A stretch of DNA of 64,000 nt from positions 597,501 to 661,500 of the forward strand of contig NZ_CP017704.1 in assembly GCF_002243645.1 (NCBI RefSeq). Reading direction: 5' to 3'. The notes under the pieces are model-generated. The model made no database searches. It worked only from the letters and a program-made list of their open reading frames with translations, and was not told where the DNA came from. Both the position numbers and the translations under genes were made by a program. The DNA comes from Peribacillus simplex NBRC 15720 = DSM 1321 (GTDB lineage: Bacteria; Bacillota; Bacilli; Bacillales; DSM-1321). Positions 33,132 to 41,790 of this stretch are shown here, piece after piece (positions within the stretch are counted from its first letter, which is position 1; each line of letters begins with the position of its first letter).

Positions 33132-34070
33132 CTAGATCGCCTCATTTCGATAGGCTTCAAGTAACTGATGCCCCTTTTGGATTCGGTTAACAAACTCCTG
33201 ATTTTGCGGACCACGCTGCTTAAAACGCTTGATGACATTATCCCAAGTATCGGGTTCATCATATTTCCACCGTTTGTTTTCCTCATCGAATTTACACGGG
33301 AAGGGGACTTTCAATTCATACTTCCCAGTCTCTGCATTGTATCTGGCCGGGATTTCAAGTCCAAGAGATTCACAGAAAGGAACAGCTGTTGACAACCATT
33401 TCTGCCTTAATTCATCATTCGTTTTTCCTTTCAATTTGTAATCCAACTGGGATGACCTGCTTTTTAAGTTATCGGCTACACCGAAGAATTCGAGGGACAT
33501 GATAAACATCCAATCAATCGCTTCTTGAACCTGCTTAGCCGTTTCTGGATTTTTCATGGCTGCTTTCATTATGATTTCACCGTTTCTTAAATGAAACAGT
33601 TCCTCTTTATCAACTTTGACCAATGCCCGTTTCCAAGGACCATATGACGTATGTTGGTGTGCATCTCCCAATAAGCTGTATCCTGCTCGATCAAATAAGC
33701 CATTGAATACTCCTAGCTCGACCCAGTTATCCAATTTAAAATCAAAAGCATATGGATTCTTCCATCTATTTGATGGACGCTCATACAACATGTATTGAAC
33801 ATCTTCCCCTAAATCCTTTAATAACCTGTAGGCAATATGCGCATGGCCGATTTCATCCTGCATCACTGCAAGTGCCGTAATTTTATAATTTAAATTTGGG
33901 GCATCTTTATAAACAGTCAAAAGTGGCGGGACACTTAATAATTCTGTATCCCCAACGATCATCAAAGTTTGTTTCAATGCCTTTTTATAATTTTCATCCA
34001 TATCTTCAACTCTCTCCACCACAAAACCGGCTTGGACCTTGCTCATTAAATCATTTGAAGATTCTGTCAT
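33132..34070 (-). CDS. paaA: PaaA-like catalytic subunit of an aryl-CoA epoxidase
   Basis: A 312-residue ferritin-like di-iron oxygenase subunit. Metal-ligand helices carry VMQDEIGHAHIAYRLL and KVDKEELFHLRNGE, fitting the Glu/Asp/His ligands of PaaA. The N-terminal region (MIVGDTELLSVPPLLTVYKDAP) is noticeably unlike E. coli PaaA. In known systems it epoxidises the ring of phenylacetyl-CoA using O2 and electrons from PaaE; no PaaE is encoded here. GGAGAGGG precedes the ATG, and a good promoter with an inverted repeat over the -10 lies at 34118-34153. Confidence 0.85.
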   Translation of the reverse strand: MTESSNDLMSKVQAGFVVERVEDMDENYKKALKQTLMIVGDTELLSVPPLLTVYKDAPNLNYKITALAVMQDEIGHAHIAYRLLKDLGEDVQYMLYERPSNRWKNPYAFDFKLDNWVELGVFNGLFDRAGYSLLGDAHQHTSYGPWKRALVKVDKEELFHLRNGEIIMKAAMKNPETAKQVQEAIDWMFIMSLEFFGVADNLKSRSSQLDYKLKGKTNDELRQKWLSTAVPFCESLGLEIPARYNAETGKYELKVPFPCKFDEENKRWKYDEPDTWDNVIKRFKQRGPQNQEFVNRIQKGHQLLEAYRNEAI

Positions 34071-34117
34071 TTCTCCCTCTCCTATCGTATTATGTTTTTT
34101 AAACCACCGTCTTATAT

Positions 34118-34153
34118 AAGTAATATAATAATTTACTTTATCTGGTTAGTCAA
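34118..34153 (-). promoter_or_regulatory. Promoter and candidate PaaX operator of the oxygenase operon
   Basis: Minus strand TTGACT-17 nt-TATTAT, a near-consensus sigma-A promoter. An inverted repeat AAGTAA-N9-TTACTT (34118-34138) covers the -10, as expected for a repressor site. Similar ATATTAC words recur upstream of the enoyl-CoA hydratase gene (about 37759-37795). Confidence 0.65.
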
Positions 34154-34179
34154 CACTTTATCAGTTTTTTCAGAAAACA

Positions 34180-34219
34180 AATAAAACGAGATGCACTATA
34201 GGGCATCTCGCTTTATTTG
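34180..34219 (-). terminator. Terminator of the MBL hydrolase gene
   Basis: AAATAAAaCGAGATGC and GCATCTCGcTTTATTT arms, directly after the stop at 34221. Confidence 0.8.
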
Positions 34220-34220
34220 T

Positions 34221-35210
34221 TTATAACTCATATCGAAACATTCGGCCATCCGAGATTTTTTGAATTCTTTTTTGTTCGACTAAATATTCCAGATGTGCTA
34301 ACGTTTCTGCAATGGCGAATCTCCATTGATGATCAGTTAACTTCTTATGTTGAAAAAGCTTTTCCGTAATATCGTACGCCACTTTCTTTGATTCCAGAAT
34401 GGTTAAAATGATCGCTAAACGTTCATTATGATGTTCAATGATTTCCTTAGCCCGCTGGGCAAGATTTTCTATTGGTGTTCCATGGGCAGGGTATGCAATG
34501 CTCACATCCTTTTCAACTAGTTGATCTAAAGTTGAAAAGTAACTTTTTAGAGGATTTTGATCGGAATTGGGCCATAGACTAATATTCGGAGTGATCTTAT
34601 TCAAGACGACATCGCCTATTAACATGATTTTCTGGGTTTCCTGATAAAAACATAGATGTCCCTCTGCATGACCACTATAGGTTTTGACGCTCCATCTTCC
34701 ACCAGGAGTTTCTAAATATGTATCTTCAAAATCCTCAATTTTAGGAAGTGGATTCACTTTATTTGAAAGAAACATTACATTCTCTTTCACTTTCGTCAAC
34801 AAAGGCTCTGGAACAGCATGTTTACCAAATAAGTCATATGTTGCTTCAGCCTGTTTTGTATTACCCCCAAACACAGTTCTAATCATCTTGGCTTCCACAT
34901 TACTCATATAAACACGTGCACCGGTTCTTTGCTGCATCCAGTCGATTAATCCAGTATGGTCGGGATGAAAATGGGTCAGGATAATCTTTGATATATCTGT
35001 TGGATTAATGGACAACTCCTGAAGAACTTTTTCCCAATACTTCTTAGCGACCTCTGTTGGAAAACCAACATCCACCAGTACGATTTCTTCTTTCATTCGA
35101 AATAAATAACAATAAACATGCTTCATGGGGAATGGAACAGGTATGCCTATGCGAATTAAATAATCCGTTATTTGTTGATAGTTCCCTGATGGCTCAGAAA
35201 TGGTTATCAC
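34221..35210 (-). CDS. Metallo-beta-lactamase-fold hydrolase
   Basis: A 329-residue MBL-fold protein: metal site motif THFHPDHTGLIDW (HxHxDH), further ligands in YSGHAEGHLCFY (His) and LIGDVVL (Asp), YPAHGTP (His), and a C-terminal winged-helix-like region (LFQHKKLTDHQWRFAIAETLAHLEYL). This architecture occurs in glyoxalase II-like thioesterases and in proteins recurrent beside CoA-dependent aromatic pathways in Bacillus. It may hydrolyse a CoA thioester or lactone intermediate. GTG start at 35210, with AGGGA immediately upstream. Between paaX and paaA. Confidence 0.8.
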   Translation of the reverse strand: MITISEPSGNYQQITDYLIRIGIPVPFPMKHVYCYLFRMKEEIVLVDVGFPTEVAKKYWEKVLQELSINPTDISKIILTHFHPDHTGLIDWMQQRTGARVYMSNVEAKMIRTVFGGNTKQAEATYDLFGKHAVPEPLLTKVKENVMFLSNKVNPLPKIEDFEDTYLETPGGRWSVKTYSGHAEGHLCFYQETQKIMLIGDVVLNKITPNISLWPNSDQNPLKSYFSTLDQLVEKDVSIAYPAHGTPIENLAQRAKEIIEHHNERLAIILTILESKKVAYDITEKLFQHKKLTDHQWRFAIAETLAHLEYLVEQKRIQKISDGRMFRYEL

Positions 35211-35418
35211 TCCCTAAAACTGGATTCAGTCATTGTTGAAAGGCAAGCAATGCTTCCTTTCTATCCGTGTTTCAATTGTTAGCTCATACGCTTTTGATTC
35301 CATAGCCTTAGTAGTACTTCCCTTTATTAATCACATATTACTCATAATCCATGCCATTCAGCTCTTCCAAACGATCCAACATGACATGGGTGATGGATTT
35401 TTTGCATAAAACCTCCTC

Positions 35419-36300
35419 TTAATCATGATAGATTTCTGAAAATGGGTTAATTGCTTTCTCACGATTTACGAATCCCGCTTTATCAGGAGGATATTCCATG
35501 ATCGATTCAAAATATTTCACTGCTTTGACCGAGGTAAGCTGATGAATATTCCAAAATAGCTCCCTAGCCTTGATCCCATGCCAGTCTTCAGGTAATAAAT
35601 CTAGCGGGAAACCAGGATCCAGGAAAAGGAACTTCCTATATTCGTGAACAAGCCGGGTTCGTTCATAAAAACATTCTTCATTTGAAATGCTATCATCCCA
35701 TACAGCCTGCTGCATGTCCTGAAGCTTCGTTTCATATTGCTGGATGAAAGTTAAATAGTTTTTGTTTATTTCATTTAAATTCCAACAAGCACGTAAAATC
35801 TCTTCATTTGAGTGGGTGATCACTTGACTAGAACTGAAAATAATCAGGTAGTCCTTTAAATCATATGTATCCATCAAGGTCAGAACCTGTTTTTCCAATG
35901 GATTAGGACTGACCCAAATACTATTGGACAAAAGTCCGAAACCTGTCCAGCTTAATTCCTTACGCACTTGATTCCTCAGCACTCGCTTCTCCTCAGGGAT
36001 GGAGTATGTAACCACTCTCCACAAACCATCCCAATGATTATTCCGGATCGTATAAACACGTTTGACACCATCATCCATATTGCGTTTCCCTTTTTGGGTT
36101 AATGAATAATAACTTTTATTGCCTATTTTCCGCCCAGTAATTAAATCCTGTTGAACGAGACGCAGAATAGCTCCACGCACAGATGATTCAGAAACACCAA
36201 AATGCCCCATCATTTTAATTAGTGTCCCCATCCATACTTCCCCTCCGTAGAATTGGACGAAATCACCAAAAAGAGTATACAATAATGACCTTGGTTTCAT
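35419..36300 (-). CDS. paaX: PaaX-family transcriptional repressor
   Basis: A 293-residue PaaX-type regulator: N-terminal winged helix (PRSLLYTLFGDFV, GVSESSVRGAILRLVQQDLITGRKIGNKSYYSLT), the central Cas2-like domain (WDGLWRVVTYSIPEEKRVLRNQVRKELSWTGFGLLSNSIWVSP) and a PaaX C-terminal domain with DPGFPLDLLPEDWHG. PaaX represses paa genes and is released by phenylacetyl-CoA; here the ligand could be another aryl-CoA. AGGAGA precedes the ATG. It presumably controls the promoter at 34118-34153. Confidence 0.9.
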   Translation of the reverse strand: MKPRSLLYTLFGDFVQFYGGEVWMGTLIKMMGHFGVSESSVRGAILRLVQQDLITGRKIGNKSYYSLTQKGKRNMDDGVKRVYTIRNNHWDGLWRVVTYSIPEEKRVLRNQVRKELSWTGFGLLSNSIWVSPNPLEKQVLTLMDTYDLKDYLIIFSSSQVITHSNEEILRACWNLNEINKNYLTFIQQYETKLQDMQQAVWDDSISNEECFYERTRLVHEYRKFLFLDPGFPLDLLPEDWHGIKARELFWNIHQLTSVKAVKYFESIMEYPPDKAGFVNREKAINPFSEIYHD

Positions 36301-36396
36301 GTTGATTCTCCTGTTCTCATAAAGCCTTTTCTTCTTAATGTAATCTAAATTGGCTCAATTTTCAAACTTGTTGCAGATAATCACCCTTTCATATCA

Positions 36397-36825
36397 TTAT
36401 ATAACCTTTAATATTCTTTTTATATTTTCTGGAATTGGTACAGCCTTAAACCCATCATCCTCGATGGAAGTCCAAGCGCGAATTTCATAACCATACCCGG
36501 TCCTTTTTTCCCCACAATAAACTTCATGATGAAAATGAATGGTCTTTGTTTTCACCTCATTCACATGAGTGTATACTGTCACTTCATCGTCATAGTATAG
36601 CGGTTTTTCAAAAGTACACTTCGCTTCGAGTAATGGAATGATGATTCCCTTCTCTTCTTCCAGATATTTAGGGCTCATATCTATAGAACGAAAAAAATTA
36701 TGACCCGCTAGATCGAACCATTTATAATAATTCGGATAATAGACAATTCCTGCCCGGTCTGTATCACCCCATTGAATTTGAAATTTCGTTTCGTTCACGC
36801 GCCTTTTCAAATGAGTTTCTTCCAT
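36397..36825 (-). CDS. Hotdog-fold acyl-CoA thioesterase (4-hydroxybenzoyl-CoA type)
   Basis: A 142-residue hotdog thioesterase. The catalytic-Asp motif is FQIQWGDTDRAGIVYYPNYYKWFD, as in 4-hydroxybenzoyl-CoA/YbgC-type enzymes, followed by CTFEKPLYYDDEVTVYTHV. It would hydrolyse an aryl- or acyl-CoA, either as a pathway step or to release CoA trapped in dead-end products as PaaI does. GGAGG lies 11-12 nt before the ATG. Confidence 0.85.
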   Translation of the reverse strand: MEETHLKRRVNETKFQIQWGDTDRAGIVYYPNYYKWFDLAGHNFFRSIDMSPKYLEEEKGIIIPLLEAKCTFEKPLYYDDEVTVYTHVNEVKTKTIHFHHEVYCGEKRTGYGYEIRAWTSIEDDGFKAVPIPENIKRILKVI

Positions 36826-36865
36826 TATATATACACCATCCTCCCAGTAGCATTCGTAGTAAAAA

Positions 36866-36901
36866 AAGCAATATCGGCAGGAACCGATATTGCTTTTTTA
36901 C
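36866..36901 (-). terminator. Terminator of the enoyl-CoA hydratase gene
   Basis: AAAAAAGCAATATCGG-caggaa-CCGATATTGCTTTTTT, a perfect 16-bp stem. Confidence 0.85.
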
Positions 36902-36920
36902 TTTTAAAAGGACAATTCAA

Positions 36921-37724
36921 TCATTTTCCTTTCCACTGTGGTTCACGCTTTTCAAGGAAGGAAGCTAAACCTTCTTTAGCATCTTCAGAGCGGAATAAAA
37001 GATTCTGTATTTCCCCTTCATAACGGATCGCCGCGTTTAAAGGCATTTCTTTACCATTCATTATCGATAGTTTAATATTGGTTACTGCATAACTAGCTTT
37101 ACTTGCGACATTTTTGGCATATTCCAATGTTTTTTCACGTATTTCATTTTGTGGGAAAACCCGATCCACCAATCGTATTTCCTTAGCTTCCTGAGGTGAA
37201 ATAGACTCCCCTGTAATATTCAGGTCGATTGCCTTGGAGTGACCAACTAATCTAGCCATACGTTGTGTACCCCCTGTACCTGCAAGGACCCCAAGGTTAA
37301 CTTCCGGTAAACCGATTTTCCCAGCTTTATCACCCATAAAGCGAAGATCACAACCCATCGCCATTTCCAGTCCCCCACCTACTGTGTGACCTTCCAAGCA
37401 TGCAATCCAGATTTGCGGTGAACGGGCAATTTTATCAAGAGTTTCATTACAGAATAAGCAGAATTGTGTTTTAAAAACCGGATCAGCAGCTTTGAGGAAG
37501 TTAATATCCGCTCCGACCGAGAAAAATTTAGGCATATCGCTCATTAATACAGCTACTTTCATATCTGGATCAAAACGAATATCATCAATTGCAGCATTTA
37601 ATTCTTTGTAAAAATCAAGCGAATAGGCATTAGTCTTATTAATATGAAGATGTACCTCCGCTACTCCAGTTTCTTTGTTTTTTTGGATTGTAAGCGTTTG
37701 CTTCGTTTCGACTGCTGTACTCAT
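36921..37724 (-). CDS. Enoyl-CoA hydratase/isomerase family protein
   Basis: A 267-residue crotonase-fold enzyme: FFSVGADINFLKAAD (oxyanion hole), LEGHTVGGGLEMAMGCDLRFMGDKAGKIGLPEVNLGVLAGTGGTQRMARLVG with the second oxyanion glycine and the catalytic Glu position in LPEVNLG. Hydrates or isomerises an unsaturated acyl-CoA, plausibly a ring-cleavage product of the cluster's pathway. Transcribed alone, with its own terminator, upstream of the thioesterase. Confidence 0.88.
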   Translation of the reverse strand: MSTAVETKQTLTIQKNKETGVAEVHLHINKTNAYSLDFYKELNAAIDDIRFDPDMKVAVLMSDMPKFFSVGADINFLKAADPVFKTQFCLFCNETLDKIARSPQIWIACLEGHTVGGGLEMAMGCDLRFMGDKAGKIGLPEVNLGVLAGTGGTQRMARLVGHSKAIDLNITGESISPQEAKEIRLVDRVFPQNEIREKTLEYAKNVASKASYAVTNIKLSIMNGKEMPLNAAIRYEGEIQNLLFRSEDAKEGLASFLEKREPQWKGK

Positions 37725-37975
37725 TCATCAACACTCCTCTGATTTTTATATTACGTTTTATTTCCTTCCGTTTATATTACATAATATACTACTAAATTTT
37801 CAGAATTGCAATTATTTTTGGTAAATTATTTAAAAATTACATTTAATATGACATTTGTAATGTATTAACAATGATATGGATTGTTCATTTTGACAGTAGT
37901 AAAAAACTGGTTTCGAATATTAAGATATAGATGGTAGTATACGAGCTTAATAGATCAACATGATCGATTATAAAG

Positions 37976-38054
37976 AAATGACCAACTCATATAGAATTGG
38001 TCATCACTTTTATTAACTTACTTCAACTTTTTAATTCCCTTTAATACCCACACA
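37976..38054. repeat. Degenerate dispersed hairpin repeat
   Basis: Hairpin ATGACCAA...TTGGTCAT followed about 45 nt later by CACACACCCGTCGTTTC, a weak echo of the GCACCCGTTAGTT core. The remainder of 37725-38186 has no gene. Confidence 0.35.
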
Positions 38055-38186
38055 CCCGTCGTTTCTTTGCTTTGATTACTTTTCTAAAGTCTTTGGTTGC
38101 TTTTTACATTTTTTGAACCACTTTTTCAATCACCATTCTTCATGCTCTAACATATAATACATCAAAGGAAAACCGGGGGTATCAAC

Positions 38187-38594
38187 ATGCAAGACAATCA
38201 ACATGGATCGCAAATGAATGAGGTTGAAAAGTTTGATGAATGGGTAAAAAGTTTTTTTCTGGATCCGGAAACTTGTGCGTTGGATCATCAACTTTTTTCA
38301 ATTGATATATACGAAAGTGACGATGAGTATATGGTGGAAGCGGTTTTGGAAAATCATGATGTGAAAGATATAAAAGTTTGCCTATGTGATAATGAGCTAT
38401 CGATCATCGTTGACGATACTGATAAGCATTTTCTTGAAAAAAAAGAAGATACACTACCCACACAGAGAAAGATCCCTTTCCCCTTTTCGATTTGCTCACG
38501 AAGAATTTCCGCTGAATTCTTGAATCCGATATTGGTGATTCGCATCCATAAGTTTTCCCCCGGAAAAACAGCTGAAGATATTAACATTGAGTAG
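38187..38594 (+). CDS. cotM: Spore coat protein CotM-like (alpha-crystallin family)
   Basis: A 135-residue small heat-shock/alpha-crystallin-like protein: FSIDIYESDDEYMVEAVLENHDVKDIKVCLCDNELSIIVDD and PFPFSICSRRISAEFLNPILVIRIHK. CotM (about 130 residues) is an outer spore coat protein of this fold in B. subtilis. Its position fits: in B. subtilis cotM follows yneK in the lexA-tkt-ccdA neighbourhood, as here apart from the inserted sbcCD. GGGGG ribosome-binding site. Sequence similarity alone would only say Hsp20-like. Confidence 0.7.
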   Translation: MQDNQHGSQMNEVEKFDEWVKSFFLDPETCALDHQLFSIDIYESDDEYMVEAVLENHDVKDIKVCLCDNELSIIVDDTDKHFLEKKEDTLPTQRKIPFPFSICSRRISAEFLNPILVIRIHKFSPGKTAEDINIE

Positions 38595-38607
38595 TTCGTT
38601 CATAAAA

Positions 38608-38651
38608 AAAAGAATGGCCTAGGGACCCACTTCCCCCTTAGCCATTCTTTG
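38608..38651. terminator. Bidirectional terminator between cotM and sbcC
   Basis: AAAGAATGGC...GCCATTCTTT with A and T runs on both sides, shared by the two convergent genes. Confidence 0.8.
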
Positions 38652-38658
38652 TTCTTGA

Positions 38659-41600
38659 TTATCCAGCAAAATAAAAGGACGTTCGACTTCCATTTTGTGT
38701 CGAAATGACTTGAAGCTGTGCATCGATTCGTTCTTTCAATTCCGGGACATGGGAAATTATCCCGACCAATCTTCCTGTGCTTTGTATATCCATTAATGCT
38801 TCAATCGCATGATCAAGAGATTCAGGGTCGAGCGTACCGAAACCTTCATCGATGAACATCGTTTCGAGTGAAATTCCGCCAGCATTCTGCTGGACAACAT
38901 CCGCAAGACCCAAAGCAAGTGCAAGGGAGGCCTTAAAGCTCTCGCCTCCCGAAAGGGTTTTGACATGCCTCTCATGTCCTGTATATTGGTCATACACAGA
39001 TAACTCCAAACCGCTCTGGATATTCCTGCGTGTAGGATCAAGCTTTCGCAACAGCTGATATCTACCGCTTGTCATTTTCAGCAGCCTTGAATTGGCTTCT
39101 TTTAGGATATCATCTAAAAAGGCAGCCAGTACATATCGTTCAAAAGTTATTTTGAAGGAGTTTTGACCTTTGGAAATCTCAGACAGATGACCGACGATAC
39201 TGTACCTTTCATCCAAACTTTTCTGATCTTCCCTGATTTGCGCCAATTTCCTTTCGATTTCTTCGTTAGTCCGCTTTTCAGCCTGTAATTCATTCTGATT
39301 TTGGCGTAACGACTCCAATTCTTCATCTATGAAATCGAAAGTCTTTTTCAATCCTTCAAGATCCGGTTTTGTCACATCTTTTAATTTCATTTCCAAATCA
39401 TGAAACAGACTTAAAACACTTTGCCAATTTTGATTATACTGCTGAACTTGGTCCTCCAAATTTCCAAGAGCCGCTTCCGATTTTTTTGCTGCCGTATATT
39501 CTTTATAATTGGAAAAACCTTGATTGGTCATATCCGTAATTAACTTTTCCCGTTCCTCTTTCAATTCTTTATTTAAAGCCTCTATATTTCCACTTAGGGA
39601 TTCTTTTTTTGCAATGATGGCCGATTCTCTTTCCTTCACCAGTTGAAGGTTTTTTTGTGCATCTTCCAAGGCCAATTGTAAGCGTTTCTGTGTTTTTACA
39701 GCCATTTGATAAGCTGCATTATATTCTTCCTCTGTCCGTATTCCGTCTGGCAGGGAATCGGTTAATCCTGTTAGTTTTGTAGAGTTTTCAATATACCTGG
39801 TTTTCCCTTGGTCCTCTTTTCTTTCTAAAGAGATCAGATTTTCCTTAAGCTGGGATGCTTTCTCTTTTAAATCCAGCAACCTTTTTTCCAGATCATTGAA
39901 TACAGATTTTTTCCTCATCAATTCTTTTAGCTGCTCTTGAAGCACTTTTCCTTTTTGTACAAACTGAAGCAAATGCTCATCAATATCTTCATACCTAAAC
40001 TCCGGCATGTCATTTTGTAAGTCACTAAGCTTTTCTTGTGAAGACTCTACCAGTGCATCATATTTTGATTTCGCTTGATAATATTCACTTTCAGCTTGGC
40101 TTTTTTGTTGTTCTGCAGTTTTCAGCTTGTTTTCTTGCTCTTTCAGTTCCAAATCCGTCGGCATATGCTCATGCATTTGTGCTGGCTTTGGATGACTTTG
40201 CGAACCGCACACAGGACAATTTTCTCCAGAGTGCAGCATGGAAGCAAGCATACCCGCTTGGCCTGATCGCCAGTTTCGGTTCAGGGTTTCCAGTTTCTCC
40301 TTGTCCTGAATTTGTATTCTTTTTAACTCTTGGAATCGATTATTCTTTTCATCCAGAACTCGTTTCGTATTCTGGATTTCATAAAGAACATCTTGAAGCT
40401 TTTTAATTTTCGATAACGATTGATTATTTCTTTCTGCTTCAATTTCCTGATCACGATAAAGAACTGCCGCTTTTTCCGCTTCTGTTTTTTCTTGAGCAAC
40501 TTTCTCTGATTCCGCTTCAATCGACAGATGTTCCAAAACAGTTTTTTCACGAAGTCGTTTACTAGTTTGCCACTCTTTTTCATCTAAAGTAACCTGTGCT
40601 TTTAAGCTTGCAAAAGTCATGACAGCCTCTTTTACCTGCTCAAGTTGATGAACAGTTCTGACTGCCTGCTCTCTTTGATTTTCCTTCAACATTTCCTTAT
40701 CATAGGAATCCTGCTTCTCAATGCGCTCAGTCCGTAACTTCTCGGACTGCTCACTTAACTTTTGAAGTTCGGCATTCGCATCTTGTACTTGTTTGCCAAT
40801 TCTCAAATAGTATTGTTCCTGCTTTTCAAGCGAAGCCGCTTTGTGTGCCATTTTTATTTGGACTTTCACTAGTTCCATTTCTGGCAGCTTTGCTTCAAGG
40901 GCCTCCTTTTCTTTTCGCAGTTTTTCTTTTTCCGAAAATCGATTTAATAAATCGACAGCTTTTGAAAGTTCTTGGTTTACTTGATCACGAGCTTTCTGCT
41001 TTTCCTGTATATGTTTATTTATATACTCATTTTTTTCTGCCGCTTGCAAAATGACTTCCTGTAACAATGGTAAGACCTGCTGTTCATTAGGCTCTTCCCC
41101 TTGTAATTGTGCCTGCAATTCTTCATGATTGCCAGCCTGGATGCCTTTCATTAATTCAATTCGCCTCTGAGCACTTTTTTCACTTTTCTTTCTTAGGATG
41201 GAAGCCTCTTCTTTTAATTTTTCTTCTATTCGTTTATAAAGTTCAGTATGGAATAATTTCTGGAGAATCTGTTCTTTATCCTTGCTGTCAGAAGTTAACA
41301 GTTTTCGGAATTCATTCTGTGGAATCATCAAGATTTGCCGGAATTGATTCGCATCAAGTCCAATGAGTACTTTGATTTTTTCTTCAACTTCCCGTACATT
41401 TGCACCCAGCAATTTTTCCCCTTCGGCCAATATCTCATATAATTCAGCCTTTGCTCCAACCGTTGTTGTTCCTTCACCTGCTTTTTTCTTGCGTTCCTGC
41501 TGCGGCGATCGGGTCACCAAATACGTTTTTCCACGCAGGGTAAATTGTAACGAGACTTCCGTCAACATATCATCTTCGGCAAACTGACTTCGCAAATCTT

Positions 41601-41790
41601 GCCCGCTTCGATCTTCACCGCTGGCTTTTCCATATATCGCAAAACTAATCCCATCAAATATCGTTGTTTTCCCTGCGCCTGTCTTTCCAGAAATGACAAA
41701 CATGGTCCGTTCTCCAAGGGAATTAAAGTCAATGGTTTCCCTTCCTGCATATGGTCCGAATGCCTGCATCGTTAAAATATCCGGTCTCAT
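38659..41790 (-). CDS. sbcC: Exonuclease subunit SbcC
   Basis: A 1043-residue SMC-like ATPase (Rad50 homologue) that with SbcD cleaves hairpins and processes DNA double-strand ends. N-terminal Walker A GKTGAGKTT (about residues 34-42), long coiled coils, zinc hook CPVCG around residue 525, and the C-terminal ABC signature LSGGESFKASLALALGLADV with Walker B LETMFIDEGFGTLD. Its ATG overlaps the sbcD stop by 4 nt. Full length. Confidence 0.96.
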   Translation of the reverse strand: MRPDILTMQAFGPYAGRETIDFNSLGERTMFVISGKTGAGKTTIFDGISFAIYGKASGEDRSGQDLRSQFAEDDMLTEVSLQFTLRGKTYLVTRSPQQERKKKAGEGTTTVGAKAELYEILAEGEKLLGANVREVEEKIKVLIGLDANQFRQILMIPQNEFRKLLTSDSKDKEQILQKLFHTELYKRIEEKLKEEASILRKKSEKSAQRRIELMKGIQAGNHEELQAQLQGEEPNEQQVLPLLQEVILQAAEKNEYINKHIQEKQKARDQVNQELSKAVDLLNRFSEKEKLRKEKEALEAKLPEMELVKVQIKMAHKAASLEKQEQYYLRIGKQVQDANAELQKLSEQSEKLRTERIEKQDSYDKEMLKENQREQAVRTVHQLEQVKEAVMTFASLKAQVTLDEKEWQTSKRLREKTVLEHLSIEAESEKVAQEKTEAEKAAVLYRDQEIEAERNNQSLSKIKKLQDVLYEIQNTKRVLDEKNNRFQELKRIQIQDKEKLETLNRNWRSGQAGMLASMLHSGENCPVCGSQSHPKPAQMHEHMPTDLELKEQENKLKTAEQQKSQAESEYYQAKSKYDALVESSQEKLSDLQNDMPEFRYEDIDEHLLQFVQKGKVLQEQLKELMRKKSVFNDLEKRLLDLKEKASQLKENLISLERKEDQGKTRYIENSTKLTGLTDSLPDGIRTEEEYNAAYQMAVKTQKRLQLALEDAQKNLQLVKERESAIIAKKESLSGNIEALNKELKEEREKLITDMTNQGFSNYKEYTAAKKSEAALGNLEDQVQQYNQNWQSVLSLFHDLEMKLKDVTKPDLEGLKKTFDFIDEELESLRQNQNELQAEKRTNEEIERKLAQIREDQKSLDERYSIVGHLSEISKGQNSFKITFERYVLAAFLDDILKEANSRLLKMTSGRYQLLRKLDPTRRNIQSGLELSVYDQYTGHERHVKTLSGGESFKASLALALGLADVVQQNAGGISLETMFIDEGFGTLDPESLDHAIEALMDIQSTGRLVGIISHVPELKERIDAQLQVISTQNGSRTSFYFAG

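Noticed and set aside
35212-35418. Short frames between paaX and the MBL gene, including one ending LEELNGMDYE
   Set aside because: Only about 20-25 codons with no match I could recognise; may be the tail of a lost gene but cannot be supported.
40038-40406. 122-codon frame opposite sbcC coiled-coil region
   Set aside because: Antisense to repetitive coiled-coil codons, which commonly leave long open antisense frames.
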